30,048 bases of DNA from PNKC01 sp039917655. Lineage in GTDB: Bacteria > Chloroflexota > Dehalococcoidia > Tepidiformales > Tepidiformaceae. The position numbers were made by a program, and so were the translations under genes. The notes under the pieces are model-generated. The model made no database searches, was not told the origin of the DNA, and was given only the letters and a program-made list of their open reading frames with translations. Where the stretch lies: positions 1 to 30,048 of the forward strand of contig JBDSJC010000261.1 of assembly GCA_039917655.1 (NCBI GenBank), read 5' to 3'. Positions 18,162 to 26,028 of this stretch are shown here, piece after piece (within the stretch, counting starts at the first letter, position 1; every line of letters starts with the position of its first letter).

Positions 18162-18928
18162 CAGCAGACCACCCGGTCACAGCGCACGATGGTCGTCGCG
18201 CGCTTCGTCACGTCGTCCGCTTCGATGAACAGCCCGTTGACGTTTGCAACGCCGGTCGCCGGTGGGAGGCGCGTTGGCATCTGCGTGATGAAGCGTGAGA
18301 GCACCGCTTCGATCTCGTCGCCAATCACTGAGTCGCGGGCGCCGCACATGCCGGCATCACTGCAGAACGCGGTGCCTCGCGGAAGCACACGGTGGTCCGC
18401 AGTCGGCACGTGGGTGTGCGTCCCCACCACCGCGGTCACCCGGCCGTCGAGGAACCAGCCCATCGCCTGTTTTTCGCTCGTCGCTTCAGCGTGCAGGTCC
18501 ACAAGGATGAAGCGGTTGGCGCCCACCTGCTTCACTGCTTCGTCCACCGCGCGGAACGGGTCGTCGTAATCAGCGCCCATGAACGCCCGGCCGATGACGT
18601 TGATCACGGTAAGATCGCCGGCTTCGGCGACCCCGTGCCCAGGCGCGCCTGGCGGGTAGTTCAGCGGCCGCGTAATCCCGCCGGTGGAGTCCAGGTACTG
18701 ATACACGTCGCGGTGCTGAAAGGTGTGGTTTCCGCCCGTGATGATGTCGATCCCGCAGTCAAAGAGCTGTTCGGCGTGCTTCTCGGTGATGCCCCGGCCT
18801 CCGGAGATGTTCTCCCCGTTGGCCACGACATAATCCAGCGCAAGTTCGTCGCGCAGCTCCGGCACAATCCGCACGACAGCATCGCGGCCGCAGTTCCCCA
18901 CGATGTCGCCGAGAAAGAGCATGCGCAC
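18161..18928 (-). CDS. ymdB: YmdB-family metallophosphoesterase (2',3'-cyclic nucleotide phosphodiesterase)
   Basis: A 255-aa calcineurin-like enzyme. In Bacillus subtilis YmdB cleaves cyclic nucleotides and affects biofilm versus motility choices. Metal ligands are visible as D8 (FLGDIVG), E39-N40 (NGENISGG), N67-H68 (GGNHTF), the His in VDLHAEATSEK, and GTHTHVPTAD. The late signature reads SDAGMCG. It starts 2 nt after the rny stop, the same rny-ymdB order as in Bacillus, and overlaps the PHP gene by 1 nt. Confidence 0.92.
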   Translation of the reverse strand: MRMLFLGDIVGNCGRDAVVRIVPELRDELALDYVVANGENISGGRGITEKHAEQLFDCGIDIITGGNHTFQHRDVYQYLDSTGGITRPLNYPPGAPGHGVAEAGDLTVINVIGRAFMGADYDDPFRAVDEAVKQVGANRFILVDLHAEATSEKQAMGWFLDGRVTAVVGTHTHVPTADHRVLPRGTAFCSDAGMCGARDSVIGDEIEAVLSRFITQMPTRLPPATGVANVNGLFIEADDVTKRATTIVRCDRVVC

Positions 18929-18930
18929 CG

Positions 18931-20463
18931 TTAGCGCGCGATCTCGGTGGCCCGCGTCTCGCGGATCACAGTGACCTTGATCTGGCCTGGGTACTCCATC
19001 GTCTCTTCGATCTGCTGGGAAACGTCCCTCGCGATGCGCATCGCTTCCAGGTCGTCCACCTGCTCCGGGCGGACAATGATGCGCACCTCGCGCCCCGCCT
19101 GGATAGCGAACGCCTGCTCCACGCCCTTGAACTGCTTGGCGATGTTTTCCAGCGTTTCCAGTCTACGGACGTAGGCCTCGAGCGACTCCCGCCGGGCACC
19201 GGGCCGCCCGCCGCTGATTGAGTCTGCCATCATCACGATGACCGCTTCCACGGTGCGCGGCTCCACCTCTTCGTGGTGCGCTTCGATGCAGTGGACGATC
19301 GCCTCCTTCACCTTGAAGCGGCGCGCGATCTCCGCGCCGATGATCGCGTGCGTGCCTTCGACTTCGTGGTCAACGGCTTTGCCGAGGTCGTGCAGGAAGC
19401 CGCCAGCGCGCGCGACATCCGCGTCCGCGCCGATCTCGCGGGCGATCATCGCCGCGATGTGGCCGGTTTCGATCGAGTGGCGCATCACGTTCTGCCCGTA
19501 GCTGGTCCGATAGCGCAACCGCCCGAACACCTTAAGCACTTCGGGATGGAGGTTGAGCACGCCCGCCTCAATTGCCGCCGCCTCCGCCGCATCCTGCATC
19601 GTCGCTTCGACGTCGCGCTTGGCCTTCGCCACAGCTTCTTCGATGCGCGTGGGATGAATACGCCCATCCTGCACCAGCATGGTCAGCGCCTGGCGAGCGA
19701 TCTCGCGCCGCACCGGGTCGAACGCGCTGACGGTGACGGCGTCCGGCGTGTCGTCGATGATCAGATCGACGCCCGTCGCGGCCTCGATGGCACGAATGTT
19801 GCGTCCTTCGCGACCGATGATCCTGCCCTTCATGTCGTCGCTCGGGATCTGGACGACGGACACGGTGCTCTCTGCCGTGACCTCCGAGGTGTACCGCTGG
19901 ATCGCCGTCGCAAGGATCTTGCGGGCGCGGATGCCGGCCGTGGCTTCGACCTCTTTTTCGATTTCGCGAACTTTGCGGCTCGCTTCGTCGCGAATCTCAA
20001 TCTCGACGGCCGCCAGCAGCTGCGCGCGCGCGTCATCCATAGTGAGGCTGCTCACCCGCTCGAGCTCGGTCGCCTGGCGGTGGCGGAGCTCCTCGGCTTC
20101 GGCGCGCAGCGAGTCTATCTGGTCGCCGCGCTCTCGCACTGCCTGTTCGCGCTTTTCTAGCGCTTCCGTCTTGCGGTCCAGGTTCTCTTCTTTTTGCGCT
20201 AGTCGCTGCTCGATCCGGGCGGCTTCTGTCCGCCGCTCCCTGACTTCGGTTTCTACATTGTTGCGAAGGGTGAGGGTCTCTTCCTTTGCCTCCAGCACCA
20301 GTTCTTTTTGACGCGATTCGGCCTCAGCGAGTATCCGGCTGGCCTGCTCCTCTGCCTGTTGCAGTGATGTTCCATCGGAACGTTTGCGAGCCATAAAGCC
20401 CGCCAGCGCGCCGACCAGCAATCCCACGATGAGGCCGACGATAATGGCAATTACCGCCGGCAT
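18931..20463 (-). CDS. rny: Ribonuclease Y
   Basis: A membrane-anchored endoribonuclease that starts mRNA decay in bacteria lacking RNase E. The 510-aa protein has an N-terminal membrane helix (about 4-24) with a basic flank, a long coiled coil (about 30-190), a KH RNA-binding domain (about 200-260) with the GREG loop (217-220), and the HD hydrolase domain with H358-D359 in FLHDLGKAVDHE. The family signature ADSISGGRPGARRES (413-427) is intact. GGAG lies 7 nt before the ATG. It is the first gene of the operon that continues with ymdB, PHP, fabZ and the DnaJ-like gene. Confidence 0.97.
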   Translation of the reverse strand: MPAVIAIIVGLIVGLLVGALAGFMARKRSDGTSLQQAEEQASRILAEAESRQKELVLEAKEETLTLRNNVETEVRERRTEAARIEQRLAQKEENLDRKTEALEKREQAVRERGDQIDSLRAEAEELRHRQATELERVSSLTMDDARAQLLAAVEIEIRDEASRKVREIEKEVEATAGIRARKILATAIQRYTSEVTAESTVSVVQIPSDDMKGRIIGREGRNIRAIEAATGVDLIIDDTPDAVTVSAFDPVRREIARQALTMLVQDGRIHPTRIEEAVAKAKRDVEATMQDAAEAAAIEAGVLNLHPEVLKVFGRLRYRTSYGQNVMRHSIETGHIAAMIAREIGADADVARAGGFLHDLGKAVDHEVEGTHAIIGAEIARRFKVKEAIVHCIEAHHEEVEPRTVEAVIVMMADSISGGRPGARRESLEAYVRRLETLENIAKQFKGVEQAFAIQAGREVRIIVRPEQVDDLEAMRIARDVSQQIEETMEYPGQIKVTVIRETRATEIAR

Positions 20464-20541
20464 TTGAGTTCTCCAAGGTTGTCGAAACGTGCGACATAAG
20501 CGTAATCAATCCCGCGGCGCAAAGCCGGTGAGGCTTAACGA

Positions 20542-20571
20542 ATGCTACTCTCGTGCCAAGCAGCGAGTCAA
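20542..20571 (-). promoter_or_regulatory. Putative rny operon promoter (TTGACT-18-TAGCAT)
   Basis: On the minus strand TTGACT (20566-20571) and TAGCAT (20542-20547) are 18 nt apart, about 80 nt upstream of the rny ATG. No other minus-strand promoter candidate is clearer in the spacer. Confidence 0.38.
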
Positions 20572-20600
20572 AGGAGAGCCTCCGTGCGGCGCGCGTGGGA

Positions 20601-20629
20601 ACGGCGGTCCCGGCGCTACGGACCGCCGT
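20601..20629. repeat. GC-rich hairpin at the 3' end of recX
   Basis: A perfect 10-bp inverted repeat, ACGGCGGTCC (20601-20610) and GGACCGCCGT (20620-20629), with a 9-nt loop that includes the recX stop codon. There is no T-run after it on the recX strand, so it is a stabilising or weak terminator hairpin at most. Confidence 0.55.
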
Positions 20630-21299
20630 CCAGGGGCTCGTCCGCTGCTCCGCCTTGCTCTTTCTGGGTCGCCTCCCAGGCTAGCCGCGTGGCATGAGCC
20701 GTTACGTCGTAATCGAACCCACGCCTCCGCAGAAACCCGCCCACTTTCGCCGCGAAACTGTCGTAGTTGGAGGTGGAGGCCCTGCGTGCCCGGTCGTGCG
20801 CCAGTTGGATCGCTACTTCGCGGTCATCGATGTCCTGCGTGACCTGCTCCACGGCCGCTAACTCAATCCCCCGCCCTAACAACTCGTAGCGCAGCATTCG
20901 GCGGCCGCGGGGCGCCAACCGGCGGCGATCCTCCACCCAGGCGCGTGCGAACTTCTCGTCGTCCAACAGGCCCGCGCGCTGGAGCCTCTGAATCTCTTCG
21001 ACGACTGCCGCTGGTTCGATGCCCCGCATCGCAAGGCGGGTGCGCATCTCGGTCTCACTGCGCGCCCGGTGCGAAAGCAGGCGCAGCGCGGCTTCATGCG
21101 CATTGACCCGGTGCTCGGCACCGTCCAGCGTTTCGAGTACCGCCGCCGTCGCCGCGTCACCGACGGCCACGGCCGCGCGTTCGCACGCCTCATCGCTGAA
21201 GATGAACTCTCGGCCGTCCGTCAGCACCACCAGCCGCTGGCGACCGCGCGCAACGCTCCGGATTTCGACGATGGCTGGTGTATTGGGAGGTTCGTCCAT
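20616..21299 (-). CDS. recX: Regulatory protein RecX
   Basis: A 227-aa modulator of RecA that caps or disassembles RecA filaments. The family repeats are visible: the segment AALRLLSHRARSETEMRTRL (about 70-89), GLLDDEKFARAWVEDR (109-124), and a third set near the C-terminus (FLRRRGFDYD). It lies 17 nt after recA on the same strand, the usual recA-recX order, so it is presumably expressed with recA in the SOS response. No clear ribosome-binding site precedes the ATG at 21299. Confidence 0.92.
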   Translation of the reverse strand: MDEPPNTPAIVEIRSVARGRQRLVVLTDGREFIFSDEACERAAVAVGDAATAAVLETLDGAEHRVNAHEAALRLLSHRARSETEMRTRLAMRGIEPAAVVEEIQRLQRAGLLDDEKFARAWVEDRRRLAPRGRRMLRYELLGRGIELAAVEQVTQDIDDREVAIQLAHDRARRASTSNYDSFAAKVGGFLRRRGFDYDVTAHATRLAWEATQKEQGGAADEPLDGGP

Positions 21300-21316
21300 A
21301 CATGTGCGGGCGCTGG

Positions 21317-22357
21317 CTAGCGCGCCGCTACTGGTTCTCCCGTTGGTTTAGGTTGCGCTGTTGGCAGTCCTGCCTGGATGCGAATTTCGGTCTCAATCTC
21401 GTCTCGCAACTCAAGGTTGTCTTCGAGAAAAGTCTTGGCATTCTCGCGCCCCTGGCCGATGCGAAGGTCGCCGAAACTGTAGAACGCCCCGTTCTTTGTG
21501 AGGACGGCGTACTCCACGCCGAGATCAACGACATCTCCGGACCTGCTGATTCCACGCGGCATGGCAAACATGATATCGAATTCCGCTGTGCGAAATGGCG
21601 CGGCTACCTTGTTTTTCACGACTTTTGCGCGGACCCGGCGGCCTACCACGTCCGTCCCCTTCTTGATCGATTCCACCGCCCGGATGTCGATGCGCACGGA
21701 CGAGTAGAACTTCAACGCGCGCCCGCCCGGAGTCACCTCCGGGTTACCAAAGACGATGCCGATCTTTTCGCGCAGCTGGTTAATAAAGATGACTGAGGTG
21801 CTGGTGCGCGAAATCGTCGCGGTTAGCTTGCGTAGCGCCTGGGACATCAGCCGCGCCTGGAGGCCGACGTGGGCGTCACCCATGTCCCCTTCGATCTCGG
21901 CGCGCGGTACTAGCGCTGCGACCGAGTCGATGACGATCACATCGACAGCGTTCGAGCGCACCAGCGCCTCGACTATCTCCAGCGCCTGCTCGCCGGTGTC
22001 CGGCTGGCTGACCAGCAGGTCTTCGAGATTGATCCCGAGGTCGCGGGCGTACGCCGGGTCCATGGCGTGTTCCACGTCGATGTAGGCGGCTGTCCCGCCT
22101 TTCTTCTGGGCCTCGGCCATGATGTGCTGTGCGAGCGTGCTCTTCCCGGCAGATTCCGGACCGAAGATTTCGGTCACGCGCCCCTTCGGGATGCCGCCCA
22201 CGCCGAGGGCGATGTCCAGGGCGAGCGAACCTGTGGAGATCGCTTCAATGGGCAAGGTGCTATTTTCGCCCAACTTAATGACGGCGCCGCGGCCGAACTG
22301 CTTCTCGATCTGCCCCAGGGCCAGTTCCAGCGCCCGTGCGCGGTCGTTGTCAGCCAT
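21317..22357 (-). CDS. recA: Recombinase RecA
   Basis: The strand-exchange ATPase of homologous recombination and the co-protease for LexA cleavage. At 346 aa it is full length and uninterrupted. The Walker A loop reads GPESAGKST (66-74; the usual form is GPESSGKTT); Walker B is VIVIDSVAAL, and the L2/MAW region FINQLREKIG then GNPEVTPGGRALKFYSS is present. The N-terminal helix LALGQIEKQFGRGAVIKLG is typical. The upstream spacer carries a perfect SOS box and a promoter-like element. recX follows. Confidence 0.98.
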   Translation of the reverse strand: MADNDRARALELALGQIEKQFGRGAVIKLGENSTLPIEAISTGSLALDIALGVGGIPKGRVTEIFGPESAGKSTLAQHIMAEAQKKGGTAAYIDVEHAMDPAYARDLGINLEDLLVSQPDTGEQALEIVEALVRSNAVDVIVIDSVAALVPRAEIEGDMGDAHVGLQARLMSQALRKLTATISRTSTSVIFINQLREKIGIVFGNPEVTPGGRALKFYSSVRIDIRAVESIKKGTDVVGRRVRAKVVKNKVAAPFRTAEFDIMFAMPRGISRSGDVVDLGVEYAVLTKNGAFYSFGDLRIGQGRENAKTFLEDNLELRDEIETEIRIQAGLPTAQPKPTGEPVAAR

Positions 22358-22414
22358 CTCTCACCCGCCGTAGTTCTTGACGACCCGAATGATATGTGCG
22401 GGCTCGCGCCGTGG

Positions 22415-22424
22415 ATAGTAGCAC
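22415..22424 (-). promoter_or_regulatory. Putative recA extended -10 (TGC-TACTAT)
   Basis: GTGCTACTAT on the minus strand matches the rpmB -10 region GTGCTACCAT at nine of ten bases. It lies about 58 nt before the recA ATG and just downstream of the SOS box. Confidence 0.45.
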
Positions 22425-22429
22425 AAGCG

Positions 22430-22441
22430 GAACAGATGTTC
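22430..22441. promoter_or_regulatory. LexA (SOS) box upstream of recA
   Basis: GAACAGATGTTC is a perfect match to the Gram-positive-type LexA operator GAAC-N4-GTTC. It is centred about 78 nt before the recA ATG and sits between the likely -35 and -10, where LexA binding would block transcription. Confidence 0.8.
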
Positions 22442-22509
22442 TAGTTAACGCACAATCCTTTTGGTCGTGCCGACATGCTACCGGCACGGCGCGACACAGA
22501 GTGGCGCGA

Positions 22510-23025
22510 TCAGCCCAGGGCTTCGTTCAGCCAGCGGCGGTGTTCGAGGTAATGCTGGAACGTATCGCCCGCGATTCGGTGGGCTACCGAGTGAGGGCTG
22601 CCCTCTTCCCAAGGTGCTGAAAGCGTGGCGTCGGACATTGTCTCGATCAGCGCGGTCGTTTCGGAGTACGCCGCGTCGAAGTCGCGCATGACTTCGTCCC
22701 AGGGCGTTTCTTTGCTCCGCTCGAACAAAAGATCGTTGATCTCGTTCAGGTCTCGCCCCGAGTAGCTTTCCGCCGCCAGCCCCGCGAACTGGTGGGCGGA
22801 GCGGTCCCCGGCAGTGGCCACGATCATTCGCTCCCAGGCCACGAGATGCGCGACGTGATCCTTCGGCGACCACGAACCTGCGCGGCGAACATCAAGGGCA
22901 GAAGGTGCGAACCGGTCCAGCGTTTCCATGAGCGCACCACGCGCCACCCCGTTGAGCCGTTTCAGTCCCTCTGCCGTCTCAGGGGCCGGCGAGTCTTCGA
23001 GTTCTCTGAACCGTTGTTCGTCCAT
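22510..23025 (-). CDS. DinB-like / DUF1706-type four-helix protein
   Basis: About 171 aa from the ATG at 23025. It resembles the DinB/ClbS-DfsB-like superfamily of small four-helix metal-binding proteins: WSPKDHVAHLVAWERMI places a His in helix 2, and GDTFQHYLEHRRWL near the C-terminus gives a typical second His pair. It is not DNA polymerase IV. Some relatives are thiol transferases or protect against damage, but the substrate is unknown. A TTG at 23061 would add 12 residues; neither start has a clear ribosome-binding site. It is divergent from the DUF167 gene; the region between holds no SOS box. Confidence 0.75.
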   Translation of the reverse strand: MDEQRFRELEDSPAPETAEGLKRLNGVARGALMETLDRFAPSALDVRRAGSWSPKDHVAHLVAWERMIVATAGDRSAHQFAGLAAESYSGRDLNEINDLLFERSKETPWDEVMRDFDAAYSETTALIETMSDATLSAPWEEGSPHSVAHRIAGDTFQHYLEHRRWLNEALG

Positions 23026-23094
23026 CGTGGTAACGACACTGTATTCGGCGGACACCGTCAAGCTGCGCCAACCAGTCCGACGTAGGCTACCGCC

Positions 23095-23373
23095 ATGACT
23101 CGCCTCACGGTCCGCGTCACCCCTCGCGCCGCGCGCGACAGGATCGACGGCTTCGACGGCGACGGCGTGCTACGCCTCCGCGTAACCGCGCCGCCTGCGG
23201 AAGGGGAGGCAAACGTCGCGGTCGTCAAGCTGCTCGCCCGCGCCCTCGGACTCCCGGCGCGTGACGTGGTCCTGGTCTCCGGCGCGACGGCCAGGCGCAA
23301 GGTGTTTGAGGTGGCGTTGAGCGAGACAGCGGTGGCGAGCCGACTGAGGCGGGCGGAGGAGGCGAAGCAATGA
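23095..23373 (+). CDS. DUF167 / YggU-family protein
   Basis: A 92-aa small basic protein of the widely conserved UPF0235 family, whose function is not established. The family signature is clear: LRVTAPPAEGEANVAVVKLLA in the middle, then VVLVSGATARRKVFEV. There is no convincing ribosome-binding site: the ATG is preceded by GGCTACCGCC, so it may be leaderless. It ends 12 nt from the convergent stop of the DUF916 gene. Confidence 0.88.
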   Translation: MTRLTVRVTPRAARDRIDGFDGDGVLRLRVTAPPAEGEANVAVVKLLARALGLPARDVVLVSGATARRKVFEVALSETAVASRLRRAEEAKQ

Positions 23374-23385
23374 TGAGCGTCCACG

Positions 23386-24855
23386 CTACTGTTCCGCATC
23401 GTTGTCGGGGGGCGGCGGTGTGGACGCCCATTTCTGGCCGGAGAAGCGCCCCAGGCGTGAGACGTTGGCTGCGTTCTGCTTGCCGCTCATCGGCGGCACA
23501 TTGTGGTCGGAGCGCCCGCCCTTGGAAGCGTCGGAGTCTTGCAGTCGGTCCGAAGGTTCACTGGAGGTGGAGGCGGAACCGCTGGGCCAGGACGAAGACT
23601 CCGGGCGAGTATCTTCTCCCTCGCCGGCAGCCCTGGCGAGCGGATAGCGCAAAGGAGTTGGGGCAATAGCGGACGCGGAGCGGTTGGCCGCACGGGATGC
23701 ATCGAATCGCGACAGTCCTGTCGGAGAGACGGGCGCCGGGCCACCGCGTGGCGTGAGGCCCGGCGCAACGGGCCCAGGACGTGCTGAACGGCGACGCCGA
23801 AGCCGGACGTTGATCAGGGCTACAATCAGCGCGAGCGCGGCGCCGCCGGCGATGACGACGCGAGGAGGAGCCAGGCCGGCTTGCGCCGCCGGTTGCTGCT
23901 GGTTGACCGTGGCAAACTTGCTTGCGTCGGTAGGGGCGCCGGCTGCCTCAGCCAGCGTGGCTTTGGGCACGTTCAAAGGCACACCAACCGCGCTGGCCGT
24001 CCCGCCCTCATAGTTCAGGGTGAGGGTGAGACGGTAGTCGCCAGGCAAGAGCGCCTTTTCGAAGGGGACTTCGATGCTGGTCGTGTCGCCGGTATAGACC
24101 GAGTCCATGGTGAGCGGGACACGGCTGATTTCGCGGCCATCCTTTTCGGACACCACGAGTTCTCCCGATGGCTTGAGCCTGACGTTGCCGGCATTTGTGA
24201 GGATGGCGGAGAGGATCGACTTCGAGGCAAGGTATTTGTGGCCGACCGGGCCGATAACCAGCGCCGGCGTACGCGCTCCGGGCACCGTGATAGCGACGGC
24301 AATGACCTGGCGCTGCACCTGTTTGATTACCACACCGCCGTTCCCGGCAGCGGTTGGTTCAGCGTTCTGGACAGCGAGGCTGGTGATGTATTCACCGGGC
24401 TCGGCACTTTCCGGGACGGTGACCGTAAACGAGCGCGTGAGTCCCTTGCCCGCGGGCAGGTCGATGGTCTGTGGGGGATATGCGAGCCAGTTCGTGGTCC
24501 CGGTGACCGGTTCGCCATCGAGCCGTGCGCCAAATCCGCCATTGATGATGGTGTAGACGCCCGCGGCGTAGGTGCGCGCGGCGATCTGCTTTGCGCCGTG
24601 GTTCGCGACCTCGACCTTGAGGGCGCGCGACTCGCCGGGGGCCATCGTCAGGTCAAAATACTGACCTGTGTATTCGAGCGGTGCGATGCCAAGGCTGACC
24701 TGCTCAGGGCCGTCAGCGAGGCTGGGCCGGACGGCGCTGAACCCGGCAAGCGCGACGGTGAGCAGAAGCAGGCTGACCCTTAGAAACCATGTCCTCATTC
24801 CCGTTACCCGTATCCTTGCGGTGCTGACCCTGTCGACTGCGTGCGGCGAGGTCAT
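23386..24855 (-). CDS. DUF916-type WxL-interacting membrane protein with long cytoplasmic tail
   Basis: A 489-aa exported protein. A signal segment (about 20-47) is followed by a DUF916-like domain (about 50-165: YTGQYFDLTMAPGESRALKV, VANHG, YTIINGGFG) and a second beta domain (about 175-300) like the DUF3324 part of WxL-interacting proteins. Then come one membrane helix (333-350) and RLRRRR. In Firmicutes these anchor WxL surface proteins to peptidoglycan and membrane. Here the tail (351-489) is about 140 residues, rich in Ser, Pro, Arg and Gly, far longer than the usual short Lys-rich tail. The ATG at 24855 makes an ATGA overlap with the upstream WxL-like gene; an ATG at 24798 would start right at the signal peptide. 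Family assignment rests on motif and context. Confidence 0.75.
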   Translation of the reverse strand: MTSPHAVDRVSTARIRVTGMRTWFLRVSLLLLTVALAGFSAVRPSLADGPEQVSLGIAPLEYTGQYFDLTMAPGESRALKVEVANHGAKQIAARTYAAGVYTIINGGFGARLDGEPVTGTTNWLAYPPQTIDLPAGKGLTRSFTVTVPESAEPGEYITSLAVQNAEPTAAGNGGVVIKQVQRQVIAVAITVPGARTPALVIGPVGHKYLASKSILSAILTNAGNVRLKPSGELVVSEKDGREISRVPLTMDSVYTGDTTSIEVPFEKALLPGDYRLTLTLNYEGGTASAVGVPLNVPKATLAEAAGAPTDASKFATVNQQQPAAQAGLAPPRVVIAGGAALALIVALINVRLRRRRSARPGPVAPGLTPRGGPAPVSPTGLSRFDASRAANRSASAIAPTPLRYPLARAAGEGEDTRPESSSWPSGSASTSSEPSDRLQDSDASKGGRSDHNVPPMSGKQNAANVSRLGRFSGQKWASTPPPPDNDAEQ

Positions 24856-25364
24856 GGCGCGGCGGCAATCGTGGTTGTGAGCGTTGACGTGTAGGTCCCC
24901 GCTCGCGCCTGACCTGGGACCGAGAGCGTGACCCCCAGAGCCTGGGTGTATGTGCCCAAACCGAAACCGGCATTCGCCTGCACTGTCTTTCTGGCGACGT
25001 CCAACGTGCCAACCGGGCTGACGGCGGGAACCTTCGGACCGTTCGTGGCATCGACCGCCTGGCCGGCGGTCATCACAGGCGTAGCCGCAGAGGCAATCGA
25101 AAAGTTCGCGGCCGCGATTGCCGAGCCAGCGTTGGGACCGCTGTAGGCGAAATTGGAGGCGACGATGGTGACGTTGAACCCGCTGGCTGCATCATTCGTC
25201 GCTGTCAGCATCATCGTCCCGCTGCTCGATTGGGCGGCGTGGGAGTAGACGATGGTTGGGAGGGCAAAATTGGCGACACTCGCCGAAGAAACAGCGAACG
25301 CTGAGTCAGCAGCTGTTCCCAGCAATCCGCCGAAGAGGAGCAGCAGTAGTGACAGCCGTTTCAT
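24852..25364 (-). CDS. Secreted WxL-like surface protein, second copy
   Basis: 170 aa with an N-terminal signal peptide (MKRLSLLLLLFGG..., cleavage near residue 24). The mature part is nearly all Ala/Ser/Thr/Gly/Val, beta-rich, with no cysteine. The C-terminus LSVPGQARAGTYTSTLTTTIAAAP follows the pattern of WxL domains, where the end reads GTYTATLTWTL; the Trp is Thr here, and the first W-x-L/V position is F-N-V. It is a clear paralogue of the upstream gene; the last ~85 residues are almost identical. The ATG at 25364 is preferred over the longer frame to 25427, because a signal peptide begins there and GGTGA lies upstream. It is coupled to the DUF916 gene by an ATGA overlap. Confidence 0.78.
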   Translation of the reverse strand: MKRLSLLLLLFGGLLGTAADSAFAVSSASVANFALPTIVYSHAAQSSSGTMMLTATNDAASGFNVTIVASNFAYSGPNAGSAIAAANFSIASAATPVMTAGQAVDATNGPKVPAVSPVGTLDVARKTVQANAGFGLGTYTQALGVTLSVPGQARAGTYTSTLTTTIAAAP

Positions 25365-25400
25365 GCGCACTTCACCCCCGTGCTCACGTGTATCGGCGTG

Positions 25401-25430
25401 AAAAGAGGGACGCAGTAGTGCCTGCATCCC
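25401..25430 (-). terminator. Intrinsic terminator between the two WxL-like genes
   Basis: On the minus strand GGGAUGCAG pairs with CUGCGUCCC (9 bp, one G-U) around a 6-nt loop and runs into UCUUUU. It lies 35 nt after the stop of the first gene and before the second, so the first gene may be made in excess by partial termination. Confidence 0.7.
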
Positions 25431-25464
25431 TCATTGCGGTCGGAAATCGAACGGCACTACGGCA

Positions 25465-26013
25465 CTACGGGGCTGCGGCGATAGTCGTTGTGAGCGTACC
25501 GGTATAGGTGCCAACCCTGCTCTGGGCAGGAATGGAAAGGCTAACGCCGAGGGCCTGGGTGTACGTGCCTAGACCGAAGCCAACATTCGCCTGGACGGTC
25601 TTCCTGGCGGTGTCCAAAGTGCCAAGCGGGCTGATGGTGGGCACCTTCGGGCCGCCCGTGGCATCGACCACCTGTCCGGCTGTCATAACTGGCGCAGCGG
25701 CGGAGCTAAGCGAGAAGTTGGCGGCCGGGATGTTCGTGCCGCTGTTCGCGCCGGTGTAGACGAACGCCGACGAAAGGATCGTGACGTTCCAGCCAGCGCC
25801 CGAGCCGGTGCTATCATCGGCGGTGAGGGTCATGCTGCCAGTCGATGTCTGGGCTGTATGCGCATAGGCCACACTGGGAAGCGTCAGGTTAGCGTTGCTT
25901 GCCGTGCGGGTGCCGGCGGTTACGGCCTGCGTGACTGTGTCCGCCGCAAAGGCGGTTGTAGCGACCGCGGCCATAGAGAGCGCAGCCACCAAGCTAAGGG
26001 CTAAGCGTTTCAT
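25465..26013 (-). CDS. Secreted WxL-like surface protein, first copy
   Basis: 182 aa with a clear signal peptide (MKRLALSLVAALSM..., cleavage after AFA near residue 23). The mature domain is Ser/Thr/Ala/Gly-rich and beta-type. GWNVTI near the middle keeps the first W-x-V/L of WxL domains, while the C-terminal motif GTYTGTLTTTIAAAP has lost its Trp. The likely role is a non-covalently held cell-surface protein, partnered with the DUF916 protein encoded two genes downstream (inference from Firmicute WxL clusters). TGGAG lies 5 nt before the ATG. It is followed by an intrinsic terminator and diverges from the RHS array. Confidence 0.8.
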   Translation of the reverse strand: MKRLALSLVAALSMAAVATTAFAADTVTQAVTAGTRTASNANLTLPSVAYAHTAQTSTGSMTLTADDSTGSGAGWNVTILSSAFVYTGANSGTNIPAANFSLSSAAAPVMTAGQVVDATGGPKVPTISPLGTLDTARKTVQANVGFGLGTYTQALGVSLSIPAQSRVGTYTGTLTTTIAAAP

Positions 26014-26028
26014 CGGTTCTCCATCTGC

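Noticed and set aside
20601..20629. Intrinsic terminator for recX
   Set aside because: The stem is strong, but no T-run follows and the loop contains the stop codon; kept only as a hairpin.
22510..23025. DNA polymerase IV (the SOS gene also called dinB)
   Set aside because: The protein is a small four-helix DinB-superfamily member without polymerase motifs, and no SOS box precedes it.
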